From NCBI RefSeq assembly GCF_002205635.1, contig NZ_NISJ01000001.1, forward strand, positions 791,692 through 855,691: DNA of 64,000 nucleotides, written 5' to 3'. This DNA is from Sphingopyxis witflariensis. Its GTDB lineage: Bacteria; Pseudomonadota; Alphaproteobacteria; Sphingomonadales; Sphingomonadaceae. Positions 27,341-36,058 of this stretch are shown piece after piece. The notes beneath the pieces were generated by a model. That model did no database searches. It was not told where the DNA came from and was given only the letters and a program-made list of their open reading frames with translations. The translations under genes and the position numbers were made by a program. Positions within the stretch are counted from its first letter, which is position 1; each line of letters opens with the position of its first letter.

Positions 27341-28246
27341 GTGGCCGAACAGGACTGGAAAGCAAGCAAGCGAACCTTCGCTGCGGTTTCGATCCCGACA
27401 TTGTTTTGGGTTATCGTCTTTTTCCTCATCCCGATGGCCATCGTCTGGCTCTATAGTTTCGGCGAAAACCGTGGACTGACCGACATCGCCATTTCGGGCA
27501 CGCTCGACAATTACAAGCGCGCGACCGAATGGCTCTACCTCACCATCTTCGCCAAGAGCTTCGCGGTCGCGGCGCTGGTCACCTTGATCTGCCTGATCAT
27601 CGGCTTCCCGGTAGCGATGGCGATCACCTTCGCCAGCGAGAAGTGGCGGCCATGGCTGCTGCTCGGCATAATGCTTCCCTTCTGGACCAATTTGCTCATC
27701 CGCACCTATGCGCTGATGATGCTGCTCGGCACGCAGGGTTATGCGAACAAAGGGCTCGGCGCTTTGTGGGAAGGGACAAGCTGGCTCAAGACATTGGTCG
27801 GGCTGCAACCGCTGCCGACGTGGGAGCCGGTGCAACTGCTCTTCAACAATTTCGCGGTCGTTTTCGGGCTCGTCTACGTCCACCTGCCCTTCATGGTGTT
27901 GCCGCTCTACGCCGCGCTCGACCGGCTCGATCGCAGCCTGATCGAGGCGAGCCTCGACCTTGGTGCCGGGCATTTCCGTACCATAATGCGAATCGTCGTC
28001 CCGCTCGCCGCGCCGGGGATCATCGCCGGGGTGATGATCACGCTCATACCGGCGCTCGGCGCCTATCTGACTCCCGATCTGATGGGCGGCACCGACAGCC
28101 AGATGATCGCCAATGTGATCGAGCGTCAATTCAAAAAAGCGAATGACTGGCCCTTCGGCGCTGCGCTCTCCTTTCTGCTCATCTATGCGATGTTCATCCT
28201 GATCGCGCTGCAATCGATGCGTAAAAAAGTGCCGGAGGTCGGCTGA
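27341..28246 (+). CDS. potH: Polyamine ABC transporter permease (PotB/PotH type)
   Basis: Inner-membrane permease, 301 aa, with about six transmembrane helices, starting with TLFWVIVFFLIPMAIVWLYSF. The ABC-interaction EAA loop is visible as LIEASLDLGAGHFRTIMRIV followed by PLAAPGI. The start is GTG 27341, preceded by a GGAGG-containing stretch. Its stop shares one nucleotide with the start of the next permease (TGATG), so the two subunits are translationally coupled, as expected for a heterodimeric permease. Confidence 0.93.
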   Translation: MAEQDWKASKRTFAAVSIPTLFWVIVFFLIPMAIVWLYSFGENRGLTDIAISGTLDNYKRATEWLYLTIFAKSFAVAALVTLICLIIGFPVAMAITFASEKWRPWLLLGIMLPFWTNLLIRTYALMMLLGTQGYANKGLGALWEGTSWLKTLVGLQPLPTWEPVQLLFNNFAVVFGLVYVHLPFMVLPLYAALDRLDRSLIEASLDLGAGHFRTIMRIVVPLAAPGIIAGVMITLIPALGAYLTPDLMGGTDSQMIANVIERQFKKANDWPFGAALSFLLIYAMFILIALQSMRKKVPEVG

Positions 28247-29088
28247 TGGCATTATTCGCCCGCACCCCGCGCGCACCGCTCGAATATAGCCGCACGCTGT
28301 GGATGCGCCTGTGGGTCGGCACGGTGATGCTGTTTCTCTATGCCCCGTTGTTCGTGCTGATGATCTTCAGCTTCAACGACAGCAAGCGCAACGTCGTGTG
28401 GCGCGGCTTCACGACCAAATATTACGAAAAGGCGTTCGGCAACGACCAGCTTGTCGAGGCGCTCGTCAATTCGCTGACCATCGCGGCGCTCGCGACGGTC
28501 GCCAGCCTCGTCCTCGGTGCGGTTGCGGCCGTCATGCTCTGGCGCTTTCGCTTTCCGTTCAAGGGCGTGATCGACGGCGCGATCTCACTGCCGATCATCG
28601 TCCCCGAAATCTGCCTCGGCGTCGCTTTCCTGATGTTCTTCTCGGCGATCGACTGGCCGACCGACCTCATCTGGCCGCTCAACCTTGGCGCGATCACCAT
28701 CGCACACATCACCTTCTGCTTCCCCTTCGTCACCATGGTCGTGCGATCCCGCCTCGCGACCTTCAACCGCGAGCAAGAGGAAGCCGCGAAGGATTTGGGG
28801 GCGAATGAGTGGCAGGTATTCCGCGACGTACTGATTCCGCACATCAAGCCGGCGCTGGTCGCCGGGGCGCTGCTGTCCTTCACGCTCAGTCTCGACGATT
28901 TCGTTATTACCTATTTCACCAGCGGTCCCGACACGATCACCTTCCCGGTAAAAGTCTATTCGATGGTCCGTTTCTCGGTCACGCCCGAGGTCAACGCCGC
29001 CTCGACCATCCTGATCATCCTGACCGTCATTCTGACCGCCGCCGCACTGAAATTTCAGGGTGTGAAGGCCATTGCGGAAACCCATTGA
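28246..29088 (+). CDS. potI: Polyamine ABC transporter permease (PotC/PotI type)
   Basis: Second inner-membrane permease, 280 aa, with the conserved opening MLFLYAPLFVLMIFSFNDSK and NVVWRGFTTKYYEKAF, and about six helices. The EAA loop reads EEAAKDLGANEWQVFRDVLI. The segment SFTLSLDDFVITYFTSGPD is a hallmark of PotC/PotI proteins. It overlaps the first permease by one nucleotide and is followed 2 nt later by the ATPase gene. Confidence 0.93.
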   Translation: MALFARTPRAPLEYSRTLWMRLWVGTVMLFLYAPLFVLMIFSFNDSKRNVVWRGFTTKYYEKAFGNDQLVEALVNSLTIAALATVASLVLGAVAAVMLWRFRFPFKGVIDGAISLPIIVPEICLGVAFLMFFSAIDWPTDLIWPLNLGAITIAHITFCFPFVTMVVRSRLATFNREQEEAAKDLGANEWQVFRDVLIPHIKPALVAGALLSFTLSLDDFVITYFTSGPDTITFPVKVYSMVRFSVTPEVNAASTILIILTVILTAAALKFQGVKAIAETH

Positions 29089-29090
29089 CC

Positions 29091-30221
29091 ATGACCGACA
29101 CCGCGCGCCCGATCATCCAGATCCAGAATGTCTCCAAACGCTTTGGCAAGGTCACCGCGGTCGACGATGTCAGCCTCGACATTCTGGCGGGAGAATTTTT
29201 CGTCCTCCTCGGCCCCTCGGGCTGCGGCAAGACGACCCTGCTGCGGATGATCGCGGGATTCGAGCTGCCATCCGAAGGCAAAATCCTGATCGACGGACAG
29301 GATATGGTGGGCATTCCGCCGAACAAGCGGCCGGTGAACATGGTGTTCCAAAGCTATGCGGTGTTTCCGCATATGAGCGTCGCCGACAATGTCGCTTACG
29401 GCCTGAAAATCGCCGGGGTGAAGGGCGGCGAGGCAAAGGACCGCGTTGCCGAGGCGCTCGAGTTGGTCAAGCTCGGTGGTTTCGAGACGCGAATGCCCGA
29501 TCAGATGTCGGGCGGCCAGCGCCAGCGCGTCGCGCTTGCGCGCAGCCTGGTGATGCGGCCCAAAGTGCTGCTGCTCGACGAGCCGCTGTCGGCGCTCGAC
29601 GCGAAGCTGCGCGCGCAGATGCAGTTCGAGCTGTCGGAATTGCAGGAAAAGGTCGGGATCACCTTCGTCACCGTCACCCATGATCAGGACGAGGCGCTGT
29701 CGATGGCGTGCCGCATCGCCGTCATCAACAAGGGCGATGTGGCCCAGCTCGCGACCCCGTCGGACCTTTACGAATATCCCGCCAACCGCTTCGTCGCCGA
29801 TTTCGTCGGGTCGGTGAATATCTTCGAGGGCAAGCTGACCCTCGACGATCCCGACAAGGCCGCAGTCGATTGTCCGGGGCTGGGCAAAGTCTATCTCAAC
29901 CATGGCGTCACCGGCCCGCACGGCGCCGATGTGTGGATCGCGCTGCGCCCCGAGAAAATCTATCTCCACGTTCCGGGCGAAGGCAAAGCGGTCAAGGCGG
30001 CGGCGCAGGATGCCCCCGACGGATATAATTTCGCGCGCGGCAAGATCAAAGGCATGAGCTATCTCGGCGATATCACCCTGTTCGAGATCGAACTGGAATC
30101 GGGCGCGCGCATCCGCGTGTCACGCCCCAACCTGTCGCGCCACGATCAGGAGGATTTCACCTGGGACGACAAGGTGAGCATGCACTGGCGCGCGGATAGC
30201 CCGGTGGTGTTGCTGGGGTAA
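29091..30221 (+). CDS. potG: Polyamine ABC transporter ATP-binding protein (PotA/PotG type)
   Basis: Cytoplasmic ATPase of the importer, 376 aa. Walker A is GPSGCGKTTL, the Q-loop FQSYAVFP, the ABC signature MSGGQRQRVALARSL, Walker B LLLDEPLSALD and the switch His lies in VTHDQDEAL. A C-terminal TOBE domain (YLGDITLFEIELESG) follows, as in PotA/PotG. ATG 29091 is 2 nt after the permease stop; the long open frame upstream of it overlaps the permease and is not coding. It ends the plus-strand polyamine run and is followed by a palindromic repeat. Confidence 0.94.
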   Translation: MTDTARPIIQIQNVSKRFGKVTAVDDVSLDILAGEFFVLLGPSGCGKTTLLRMIAGFELPSEGKILIDGQDMVGIPPNKRPVNMVFQSYAVFPHMSVADNVAYGLKIAGVKGGEAKDRVAEALELVKLGGFETRMPDQMSGGQRQRVALARSLVMRPKVLLLDEPLSALDAKLRAQMQFELSELQEKVGITFVTVTHDQDEALSMACRIAVINKGDVAQLATPSDLYEYPANRFVADFVGSVNIFEGKLTLDDPDKAAVDCPGLGKVYLNHGVTGPHGADVWIALRPEKIYLHVPGEGKAVKAAAQDAPDGYNFARGKIKGMSYLGDITLFEIELESGARIRVSRPNLSRHDQEDFTWDDKVSMHWRADSPVVLLG

Positions 30222-30248
30222 TTCCCGAAATCGTCATTGCGCCAACCT

Positions 30249-30341
30249 CGTCATTGCGAGCGAAGCGAAGCAATCTCCAGCCAACGGAATTGGTCGTCGA
30301 TAGCTGGAGATTGCTTCGTCGCTACGCTCCTCGCAATGACG
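30249..30341. repeat. Palindromic intergenic repeat (family 1)
   Basis: Two long complementary arms, about 30249-30280 (CGTCATTGCGAGCG and on) and 30304-30341 (ending CTCGCAATGACG), surround a 23-nt centre. The arms pair over about 30 bp with small bulges. It lies between convergent potG and the DUF808 gene and can also act as a transcription stop. This CGTCATTGCGAG family is widespread between genes in many bacteria; that statement is from general knowledge. Confidence 0.85.
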
Positions 30342-30347
30342 AGAGTT

Positions 30348-31292
30348 TTAGTGGGCGGCTGCCGCCTTCTTCCCCGGCACCAGATGCAGCGCCGCGACGA
30401 TCACCCCGCCGAGCAACAGGCCGAATACGCCCGCCCCGCCCGCATTGATCAGCCATTCCAGCACGCCCGCACCGGGCAAGCCCCCCGTCACGGATTGCGC
30501 GAAATCGTGCAGGCCGTGGCCGATATTGCCGATATGATATTCATCGAGGCCGTGAAGGAAAATCTGGCCGCCGACCCACAGCATGGCCGCGGTGCCGATC
30601 AGCGCGAGCGCCGCCAGCAGCTTGGGCATAAAATCAACGAGCCCGCGCCCGATCGCGCGCCGCGCCCTATTGCCTTCCTTCGCCATATGCAGGCCGATAT
30701 CGTCCATCTTCACAATCAGCCCGACGACGCCATAGACGGCGATGGTGATCGCAACCGCCACGACAGCGAGCGTCGCGGCGCGCATCGCGAAATGTTCGTC
30801 GATGACTTCGTTGAGCGCTATCACCATGATTTCGCCGGACAGGATGAAATCGGTGCGCACCGCACCCTTCACCATCGCCTCTTCATGGTCCTTGTCGGCG
30901 ACGATTTCGGCCTCTTCGACGAGACTGGCATTGTCCTTTTGGAGTGAGTGCCAAACCTTTTCAGCGCCCTCGAAGCAAAGATAGGCGCCGCCGACCATCA
31001 AGAGCGGTGTGATCGCCCAGGGCAAGAAGGTCGACAGCAGCAGCAGCGCCGGCAGGATCAGCACCAGCTTGTTGAAGATCGACCCCTTCGTAATCCGCCA
31101 GATGATCGGCAGTTCGCGGTTGGGGTTGAAACCGGTGACGTAGCGCGGAGTCACCGCGGTATCGTCGACCACCACCCCGGCGGCCTTCACCCCCGCCTTC
31201 GATGCGGCGGCGCCAATATCGTCGATGCTCGCCGCCGCGACCTTGGCGATCGTCGCAATGTCGTCGAGCAGGGCAAAAAGACCTGAAGGCAT
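30348..31292 (-). CDS. DUF808 family membrane protein (YedI-like)
   Basis: A 314-aa inner-membrane protein of the DUF808 family, function unknown. It begins MPSGLFALLDDIATIAKVAA, the family's hallmark, and has KAAGVVVDDTAVTPRYVTG followed by about six hydrophobic segments (LVLILPALLLLSTFLPWAI and others). ISGEI-type helix text LSGEIMVIALNEV and YHIGNIGHGLHD near the end are also conserved. It is on the minus strand, convergent with the polyamine importer and not obviously related to it. Confidence 0.9.
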   Translation of the reverse strand: MPSGLFALLDDIATIAKVAAASIDDIGAAASKAGVKAAGVVVDDTAVTPRYVTGFNPNRELPIIWRITKGSIFNKLVLILPALLLLSTFLPWAITPLLMVGGAYLCFEGAEKVWHSLQKDNASLVEEAEIVADKDHEEAMVKGAVRTDFILSGEIMVIALNEVIDEHFAMRAATLAVVAVAITIAVYGVVGLIVKMDDIGLHMAKEGNRARRAIGRGLVDFMPKLLAALALIGTAAMLWVGGQIFLHGLDEYHIGNIGHGLHDFAQSVTGGLPGAGVLEWLINAGGAGVFGLLLGGVIVAALHLVPGKKAAAAH

Positions 31293-31340
31293 AGGGGTTT
31301 GAGCTTTCTTCCAGAATGATGAGCCTCCCCTACCCGCTCG

Positions 31341-31414
31341 CCCCGAGCTTGTCGAAGAGCCGTTCTTTCTTTCGACGCAGCGAAGAAGAACAGTGCTTCG
31401 ACAGGCTCAGCACA
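31341..31414. repeat. Palindromic intergenic repeat (family 2)
   Basis: Imperfect inverted repeat between a DUF808 gene and the transaminase gene. The left arm contains CGAGCTTGTCGAAGAGCCGTTCTT (split: CGAGCTTGTCGAAG at 31344-31357, then CCGTTCTT) and the right arm AAGAACAG then TGCTTCGACAGGCTC. Arms pair over about 25 bp with mismatches. The element type, GAGCTTGTCGAAG paired with CTTCGACAGGCTC, is frequent between genes of sphingomonads (general knowledge). Confidence 0.8.
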
Positions 31415-31434
31415 AACGGGTTGAGAAGTAGGCT

Positions 31435-32808
31435 CTACAATGCCCGCAATTTCGGCAGCACCTCATCGAGCGATTTGCGGATGATGGCAACCATATCGTC
31501 AATCTGCTCGGTCGAAATCACGAGCGGCGGACACATCACCAGGCTGTCGCGGATGCCCCGCACCATCAGGCCGCTGGCGATGCATGCGTCGCGCGCCATC
31601 GGTCCTGCTGTCCCTTCGGCACCGCCGAAACGCGCGCGTGTTTTTTTGTCGGCGACGATCTCGACCGCACCGAGCAGGCCGATCGAGCGCGTTTCGCCGA
31701 CGAGCGGATGGTCGTTCAGGCTCGCAAGCGCTTTGGCGAGATGCGGGCCGGTGATGCTGCCGGTGCGCTCGACGAGCCCTTCACGTTCGATAATCTCAAT
31801 ATTTTTGAGCGCGACCGCGGCACAAACGGGGTGGCCCGAGTAAGTGAAGCCGTGGACGAAATCGCCACCGGTCTTCAGCACTTCGACGACATGCGGCGCG
31901 ACCGCAGTGGCCGAAATCGGGAGATAGCCCGACGACAGCCCCTTCGCCATCGGCATCAGGTCGGGAGTGAAGCCCATCGCTTCATGCCCCCACATCTTGC
32001 CGGTGCGGCCGAAACCACAGATCACCTCGTCCGACACCATCAGCAGGCCATATTTGCGGACCACCGCCTCGACCTTTGGCCAATAGCCCTTGGGCGGGAT
32101 GATGACGCCGCCCGCACCCTGCACCGGCTCGCCGATGAAGGCGGCGCAATTTTCGGGGCCGACTTCGAGTATCCTGTCCTCGATCGCCTGAACGCAGGCG
32201 TCACAAAACTCTTCCTCGGTCATCCCCTGCCCTTCGCCATAGGCATAGGGCTGGCGAACATGTTCGACGCCAGGGATCGGCAGGTCACCCTGAACGTGCA
32301 TCGCCTTCATCCCGCCGAGCGAGACGCCCGCGACGGTCGAGCCATGATAGGCGTTCCAGCGGCTGATGAAGATAGTGCGCTTGGGCTCACCCTTCAGCTT
32401 CCAATAATGGCGCACCATGCGGAACACCGTATCGTTGGCTTCGCTGCCCGAGGCGTTGAAGAAGATGTGCGGCAGGCGATTGCCGGTGAGGCTGGAGATT
32501 TTCGCCGCAAGCGTCACTGTAGGCGGCGTCGCGGTTTTGAAGAAGGTGTTGTAAAAGGGCAGCTCGCGCATCTGCGCCGCCGCCGCGTCGACAAGTTCCT
32601 CGCGGCCATAGCCGACATTGACGCACCATAGGCCCGCCATGCCGTCGAGGATGCGGTGGCCGTCGCCGTCGTGAATATAGCAGCCCTCGGCATGGGTGAT
32701 GATGCGGCTGCCGCCCATTTGTTCGATTTCGGCCCAATCGGCTTGGGCGGGCAAGTGGTGCGCCACGTCGAGGCGGCGAAGTTCGGCGATGTCGTGATTG
32801 CGGGGCAT
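31435..32808 (-). CDS. spuC: Putrescine/omega-amine:pyruvate aminotransferase
   Basis: A class III PLP transaminase of 457 aa close to SpuC-type putrescine:pyruvate aminotransferases. Features: AGLWCVNVGYGREELVDAA near the N-terminus, FFNASGSEANDTVFRMV, SRWNAYHGSTVAGVSLGGM, the Asp in MVSDEVICGFGRTGKMWG and the Schiff-base Lys of MPMAKGLSSGYLPI. Its partners in this island (PuuD 117 nt upstream on the same strand, PuuA/PuuB/PotFGHI nearby) support a role in polyamine breakdown by a transaminase route parallel to gamma-glutamylation. The gene symbol is by analogy. Confidence 0.85.
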   Translation of the reverse strand: MPRNHDIAELRRLDVAHHLPAQADWAEIEQMGGSRIITHAEGCYIHDGDGHRILDGMAGLWCVNVGYGREELVDAAAAQMRELPFYNTFFKTATPPTVTLAAKISSLTGNRLPHIFFNASGSEANDTVFRMVRHYWKLKGEPKRTIFISRWNAYHGSTVAGVSLGGMKAMHVQGDLPIPGVEHVRQPYAYGEGQGMTEEEFCDACVQAIEDRILEVGPENCAAFIGEPVQGAGGVIIPPKGYWPKVEAVVRKYGLLMVSDEVICGFGRTGKMWGHEAMGFTPDLMPMAKGLSSGYLPISATAVAPHVVEVLKTGGDFVHGFTYSGHPVCAAVALKNIEIIEREGLVERTGSITGPHLAKALASLNDHPLVGETRSIGLLGAVEIVADKKTRARFGGAEGTAGPMARDACIASGLMVRGIRDSLVMCPPLVISTEQIDDMVAIIRKSLDEVLPKLRAL

Positions 32809-32925
32809 GGAAAAACTCCTGAATTTTGAAGACCGTTCGTATCGAGCGAAGAAACGAGCCTGCCTTCAGTCAGGGCGAGAAACCGAGCCGCGCGAGATAG
32901 CGGTTATAGCGGGTGATGCGCCGGT

Positions 32926-33666
32926 TCATAAGGCGCCCCGCAAAGCCTGCCCGAGCAGGCGGAAATAAGTCTGGCTTTGTTCATTGGCGTCGGTCGCCCA
33001 TTCGGGATGCCATTGCACCGCGAGCAGCGGCGCGCCGTTGGGACGCGCGCTATAGGCTTCGACGAGGCCATCGGGCGCCTGCGCTTCGATGGTCAGACCG
33101 TCGGCGAGTTTTCCGACGCCTTGATAATGGACCGAATTCACCTCGATCGACGGCGCATCATAGGCCGTAGCGAGAATCCCGCCTTTGACCAGTTCGACCT
33201 TGTGCCGATGGTCGAACATCGCGTCGAAATCGACGCCGTCGGGCGCGTGGTGATGGAGCAACGTCTCGCTCGCCGACGTGTCGCGGCGCAGCGTTCCACC
33301 GAGCGCGACGTTGATTTCCTGAAAGCCGCGGCAAATGCCGAACAAGGGGCGCCGGGCCACAATTACCGCTTCCACGAGCTCGATCATCATCCGGTCGCGA
33401 TCGGGATCGAACGGCCCCTCGCCTGCGGCCGTATCGCCATAGCGCGCGGGCGCGACATTGGACGGCGTCCCCGTCAGCAGCACGCCATCGAGGCGTCCGA
33501 CGACTTCGCGCGCGTGCATCAGGTCGGGCAGCGACGGGATAATCAGCGCCGCGCAATCCGCATGGCGCATCGCTGCGGTCGCATAGCGATTGACCACCGC
33601 CTGCGCGACCTCGGTGCCGACCATGCGGTTGCAGGCGATGATACCGAGAACGGGGCGCTCTGACAT
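32926..33666 (-). CDS. puuD: Gamma-glutamyl-gamma-aminobutyrate hydrolase
   Basis: A class I glutamine-amidotransferase-like hydrolase (peptidase C26), 246 aa, that releases GABA from gamma-glutamyl-GABA, the last step of the Puu pathway. The nucleophile is C112 in FGICRGFQEINVALGG; the His/Glu pair is H219 and E221 in VQWHPEW. SALLHHHAPD-type text (ETLLHHHAPDGVDF) is conserved in PuuD. It is transcribed with the transaminase downstream and 43 nt from glk upstream. The family and the island context agree. Confidence 0.92.
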   Translation of the reverse strand: MSERPVLGIIACNRMVGTEVAQAVVNRYATAAMRHADCAALIIPSLPDLMHAREVVGRLDGVLLTGTPSNVAPARYGDTAAGEGPFDPDRDRMMIELVEAVIVARRPLFGICRGFQEINVALGGTLRRDTSASETLLHHHAPDGVDFDAMFDHRHKVELVKGGILATAYDAPSIEVNSVHYQGVGKLADGLTIEAQAPDGLVEAYSARPNGAPLLAVQWHPEWATDANEQSQTYFRLLGQALRGAL

Positions 33667-33709
33667 AGCCTCAAGCTGCCGGTTTTAGCGCGGCAGCGCC
33701 AGCGGAATC

Positions 33710-34681
33710 TTAGGCATATTGACGTGCAAACGCCGCCGCCGCGCCGAACAGGCCCGGCTGCGGATGGGTGATCAGCTTGACCGGAAGCGCCGCCATGAAA
33801 CCCTCGAACCTCCCCTTTTCGATGAAGCGTTCGGGAAAACCAGACACGACCAGGCTGTCGCGGATGCGTAGCCCCAGCCCGCCGGCGATCACCACACCGC
33901 TCGCGCCCTGTGCCAGCGCGAGATCGCCCGCGACGCTGCCCAGCGACAGGCAGAAACGATCGACCGCCGCCGCGGCGAGGCTGTCCTCACCGCCAAGCGC
34001 ATTGGTCCAGATCGCCTTGTCGTCGAGCGGGGTCACCGCACGCCCTTCGAGCCCGGCCAGCGTCTCGTAAATATCGACGATGCCCGGCCCCGACACGACA
34101 CGCTCGATCGAAACGCGGCGGTGCCGTTTGCGCAGCCGGGCGAGGATCGCATCCTCGATCGTGTCGAGCGGCGCGAAGTCGATATGGCCCCCCTCGGTCG
34201 CCTGAACGCGATAATCAGCACCATCGCGCCAGATATGCGCAACGCCCAGCCCTGTTCCCGGACCGATGATCGTGATCGTGCCGGTGGTGGGAAGCGCTTC
34301 GTCGGGGCCGGTCAGCCGCTGGAAATAGCTTTCGTCGGCCTGCGCAACGGCATGCCCGACCGCCTCGAAGTCATTGACCAGCACATGGCGATCGACGTTT
34401 AGCTTCTCGCCGACCAGCGCCGGTCGGATAATCCACGGATTGTTGGTAAAGCGAATGATCTCGCCACGCGTCGGCCCGGCGATGGCGATCGCGACGGCGC
34501 GCGGCAACGTTCCGCCCTGCTGGCGCTCGAAATCCTGCCACGCCCGCTGGAAACTCGCATGATCCCTGGTGTGCAACGTCGTCGCTTCGCCGAGCGAGAT
34601 CACGCGGCCGCCCGCGATCTCCGCAATCGCAAAGCGCGCGTGGGTGCCGCCGATATCGACCGTGACGATGGCTTCGCTCAT
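33710..34681 (-). CDS. glk: Glucokinase
   Basis: ATP-dependent hexokinase of the bacterial Glk family, 323 aa, phosphorylating glucose in the cytoplasm. The first phosphate-binding motif is VTVDIGGTHARFAI, the sugar-binding segments are FTNNPWII and LVNDFEAVGHA, the second phosphate motif IIGPGTGLGVAHI, and the ATEGGHIDF motif is diagnostic of the Glk group. A late GVVIAGGLGLR forms the adenosine region. It is divergent from the methyltransferase gene. It may share a transcript with puuD, but no functional link is apparent. Confidence 0.94.
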   Translation of the reverse strand: MSEAIVTVDIGGTHARFAIAEIAGGRVISLGEATTLHTRDHASFQRAWQDFERQQGGTLPRAVAIAIAGPTRGEIIRFTNNPWIIRPALVGEKLNVDRHVLVNDFEAVGHAVAQADESYFQRLTGPDEALPTTGTITIIGPGTGLGVAHIWRDGADYRVQATEGGHIDFAPLDTIEDAILARLRKRHRRVSIERVVSGPGIVDIYETLAGLEGRAVTPLDDKAIWTNALGGEDSLAAAAVDRFCLSLGSVAGDLALAQGASGVVIAGGLGLRIRDSLVVSGFPERFIEKGRFEGFMAALPVKLITHPQPGLFGAAAAFARQYA

Positions 34682-34831
34682 AAATCTCCCTTGCCGATCC
34701 GCGGCATTCCTATGCCCAAGGGATGTCGCATGGCCCGGCCCGATGCAAGACGCTATAGCTATGCACCGCCTTGTTCTTTGGGCGACGGGCGCCTAATTGC
34801 GAATCATTCGCACAAGATAGGAGGCCGCACC

Positions 34832-35692
34832 GTGACGATCACCCAGAAAACGCCAAACCATGATTGGGACGGGAAAAGCGGTGACAATTGGGTCACACAT
34901 CAGTTGCGGCTCGACCTGATGCTCGAGGCGTTCGGCGACGCGGCGATGAAAGCCGCCGCGGTCGAACCCGGCGAGCATATCCTCGATATCGGCTGCGGTG
35001 CCGGCGTGACCAGCTTTGCCCTCGCGGAGCGCGTCGGTTCCGGCGGCCATGTGCTGGGCGCCGACATATCGCCGCAGTTGATCGCGCGCGCACGCGCGGA
35101 TGCGCCGGATCACACGCCTGTCGACTTCCAGCTTGCCGACGCAGCGACCGCACCCTTCCCGCAGGGCGTATTCGACCTGCTCTTTTCGCGGTTCGGCGTG
35201 ATGTTCTTCGACGATCCCGCTGGCGCCTTTGCCCATATGCGGCACGGCCTGAAGTCCGGCGGACGGCTGGCCTTCGTCTGTTGGCGCAGCGCGCAGGACA
35301 ATGACTGGGTCCGTCTGCCGATGGCGGCGATCCGCGACATCGTGCCGCCCGTTCCCGCCGATCCGATGGCGCCGGACCCTTTTGCCTTCGCCGATCCGGC
35401 GCGCATTTCCGCGATATTGACCGATGCCGGTTTTGACGAGATCGCAATCACGCCCTTCGACGCGATCATCCCCTATGGCCATGGAACGACGCGCGACGAA
35501 GCGATCGACGATGCGCTGGAACTGGCCTTCGCCGTCGGCCCCCTGTCGCGCGCATTTGCGGGACAGCCCGACGATATACGAGCGCGGGCCGCCGCCGCCG
35601 TCCGTACAGCCTTTGCCGCAAGGCCCGGCGAGACATCGGTTCTGATCGATGGTGCGGCGTGGATCGTCACGGCGCGCAATCCGGGCGGCTAG
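34832..35692 (+). CDS. Class I SAM-dependent methyltransferase
   Basis: A 286-aa methyltransferase from GTG 34832, which is preceded by AGGAGG at ideal spacing. The SAM motif I is HILDIGCGAGVTSFALAERV, motif II is VLGADISPQLIARA, and the post-motif region reads FDLLFSRFGVMFFDDP. It resembles the UbiE/Coq5-like or Methyltransf_11 group found in alphaproteobacteria. The substrate is unknown. The frame is open further upstream, but it overlaps glk and has no good start. It is followed by a GNAT remnant on the same strand. Confidence 0.87.
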   Translation: MTITQKTPNHDWDGKSGDNWVTHQLRLDLMLEAFGDAAMKAAAVEPGEHILDIGCGAGVTSFALAERVGSGGHVLGADISPQLIARARADAPDHTPVDFQLADAATAPFPQGVFDLLFSRFGVMFFDDPAGAFAHMRHGLKSGGRLAFVCWRSAQDNDWVRLPMAAIRDIVPPVPADPMAPDPFAFADPARISAILTDAGFDEIAITPFDAIIPYGHGTTRDEAIDDALELAFAVGPLSRAFAGQPDDIRARAAAAVRTAFAARPGETSVLIDGAAWIVTARNPGG

Positions 35693-35724
35693 CGCGGCGG
35701 CGATGAAAGGCGGGATGCGAGCGC

Positions 35725-35856
35725 ATGTGGCGCGACACATTCCCGTTTCAGGCGCGCGCCTTTTACGAGAAACTGGGCTTCGAGATCGCCGGAGAAATTC
35801 CGAACCATCCCCGAGGAGAAAGCCGGTATTTCATGCGGAAGCAATTGCCCCGCTGA
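35725..35856 (+). pseudogene. GNAT acetyltransferase C-terminal remnant
   Basis: A 43-codon frame from ATG 35725 to TGA 35854 encodes FPFQARAFYEKLGFEIAGE and SRYFMRKQLPR. This is the recognisable last part of GNAT acetyltransferases (acetyl-CoA-binding C-terminal strand pair with the FYEKLGF motif). The N-terminal 100 or so residues, including the pyrophosphate-binding loop, are absent: immediately upstream lies the stop of the methyltransferase. It is therefore a deletion remnant rather than a functional gene, unless the short peptide has a new role. Confidence 0.75.
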
Positions 35857-35937
35857 GGGCTTTTCCATCATGAGACTACAGCTCGGCGCAGGCTAAAAAG
35901 CCAGCCTTTTGGCCATTTTTCATATGGTGAAGGAAAA

Positions 35938-36014
35938 TGGTGCACCCGGAGCGATTCGAACGCCCGACCCTCAGATTCGTAGTCTGATGCTCTATCCAGC
36001 TGAGCTACGGGTGC
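35938..36014 (-). tRNA. tRNA-Arg(ACG)
   Basis: Minus-strand 77-nt cloverleaf with encoded CCA. The acceptor pairs GCACCCG with CGGGTGC; the D arm is GCTCAGCTGGATAGAGC; the anticodon stem TCAGA/TCTGA encloses loop CTACGAA, so the anticodon is ACG (read as ICG after deamination); the T arm contains GTTCGAATC-type text. This tRNA reads CGU, CGC and CGA codons. Confidence 0.97.
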
Positions 36015-36058
36015 GTGGTGAGGGGCCTTTACGGGGTGAGTTGCAGGGGCGCAACCCC

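Noticed and set aside
26168..28276. A 702-codon open frame on the minus strand opposite potF and potH
   Set aside because: Shadow frame; the plus strand encodes clear transporter subunits with Shine-Dalgarno sequences and coupling overlaps.
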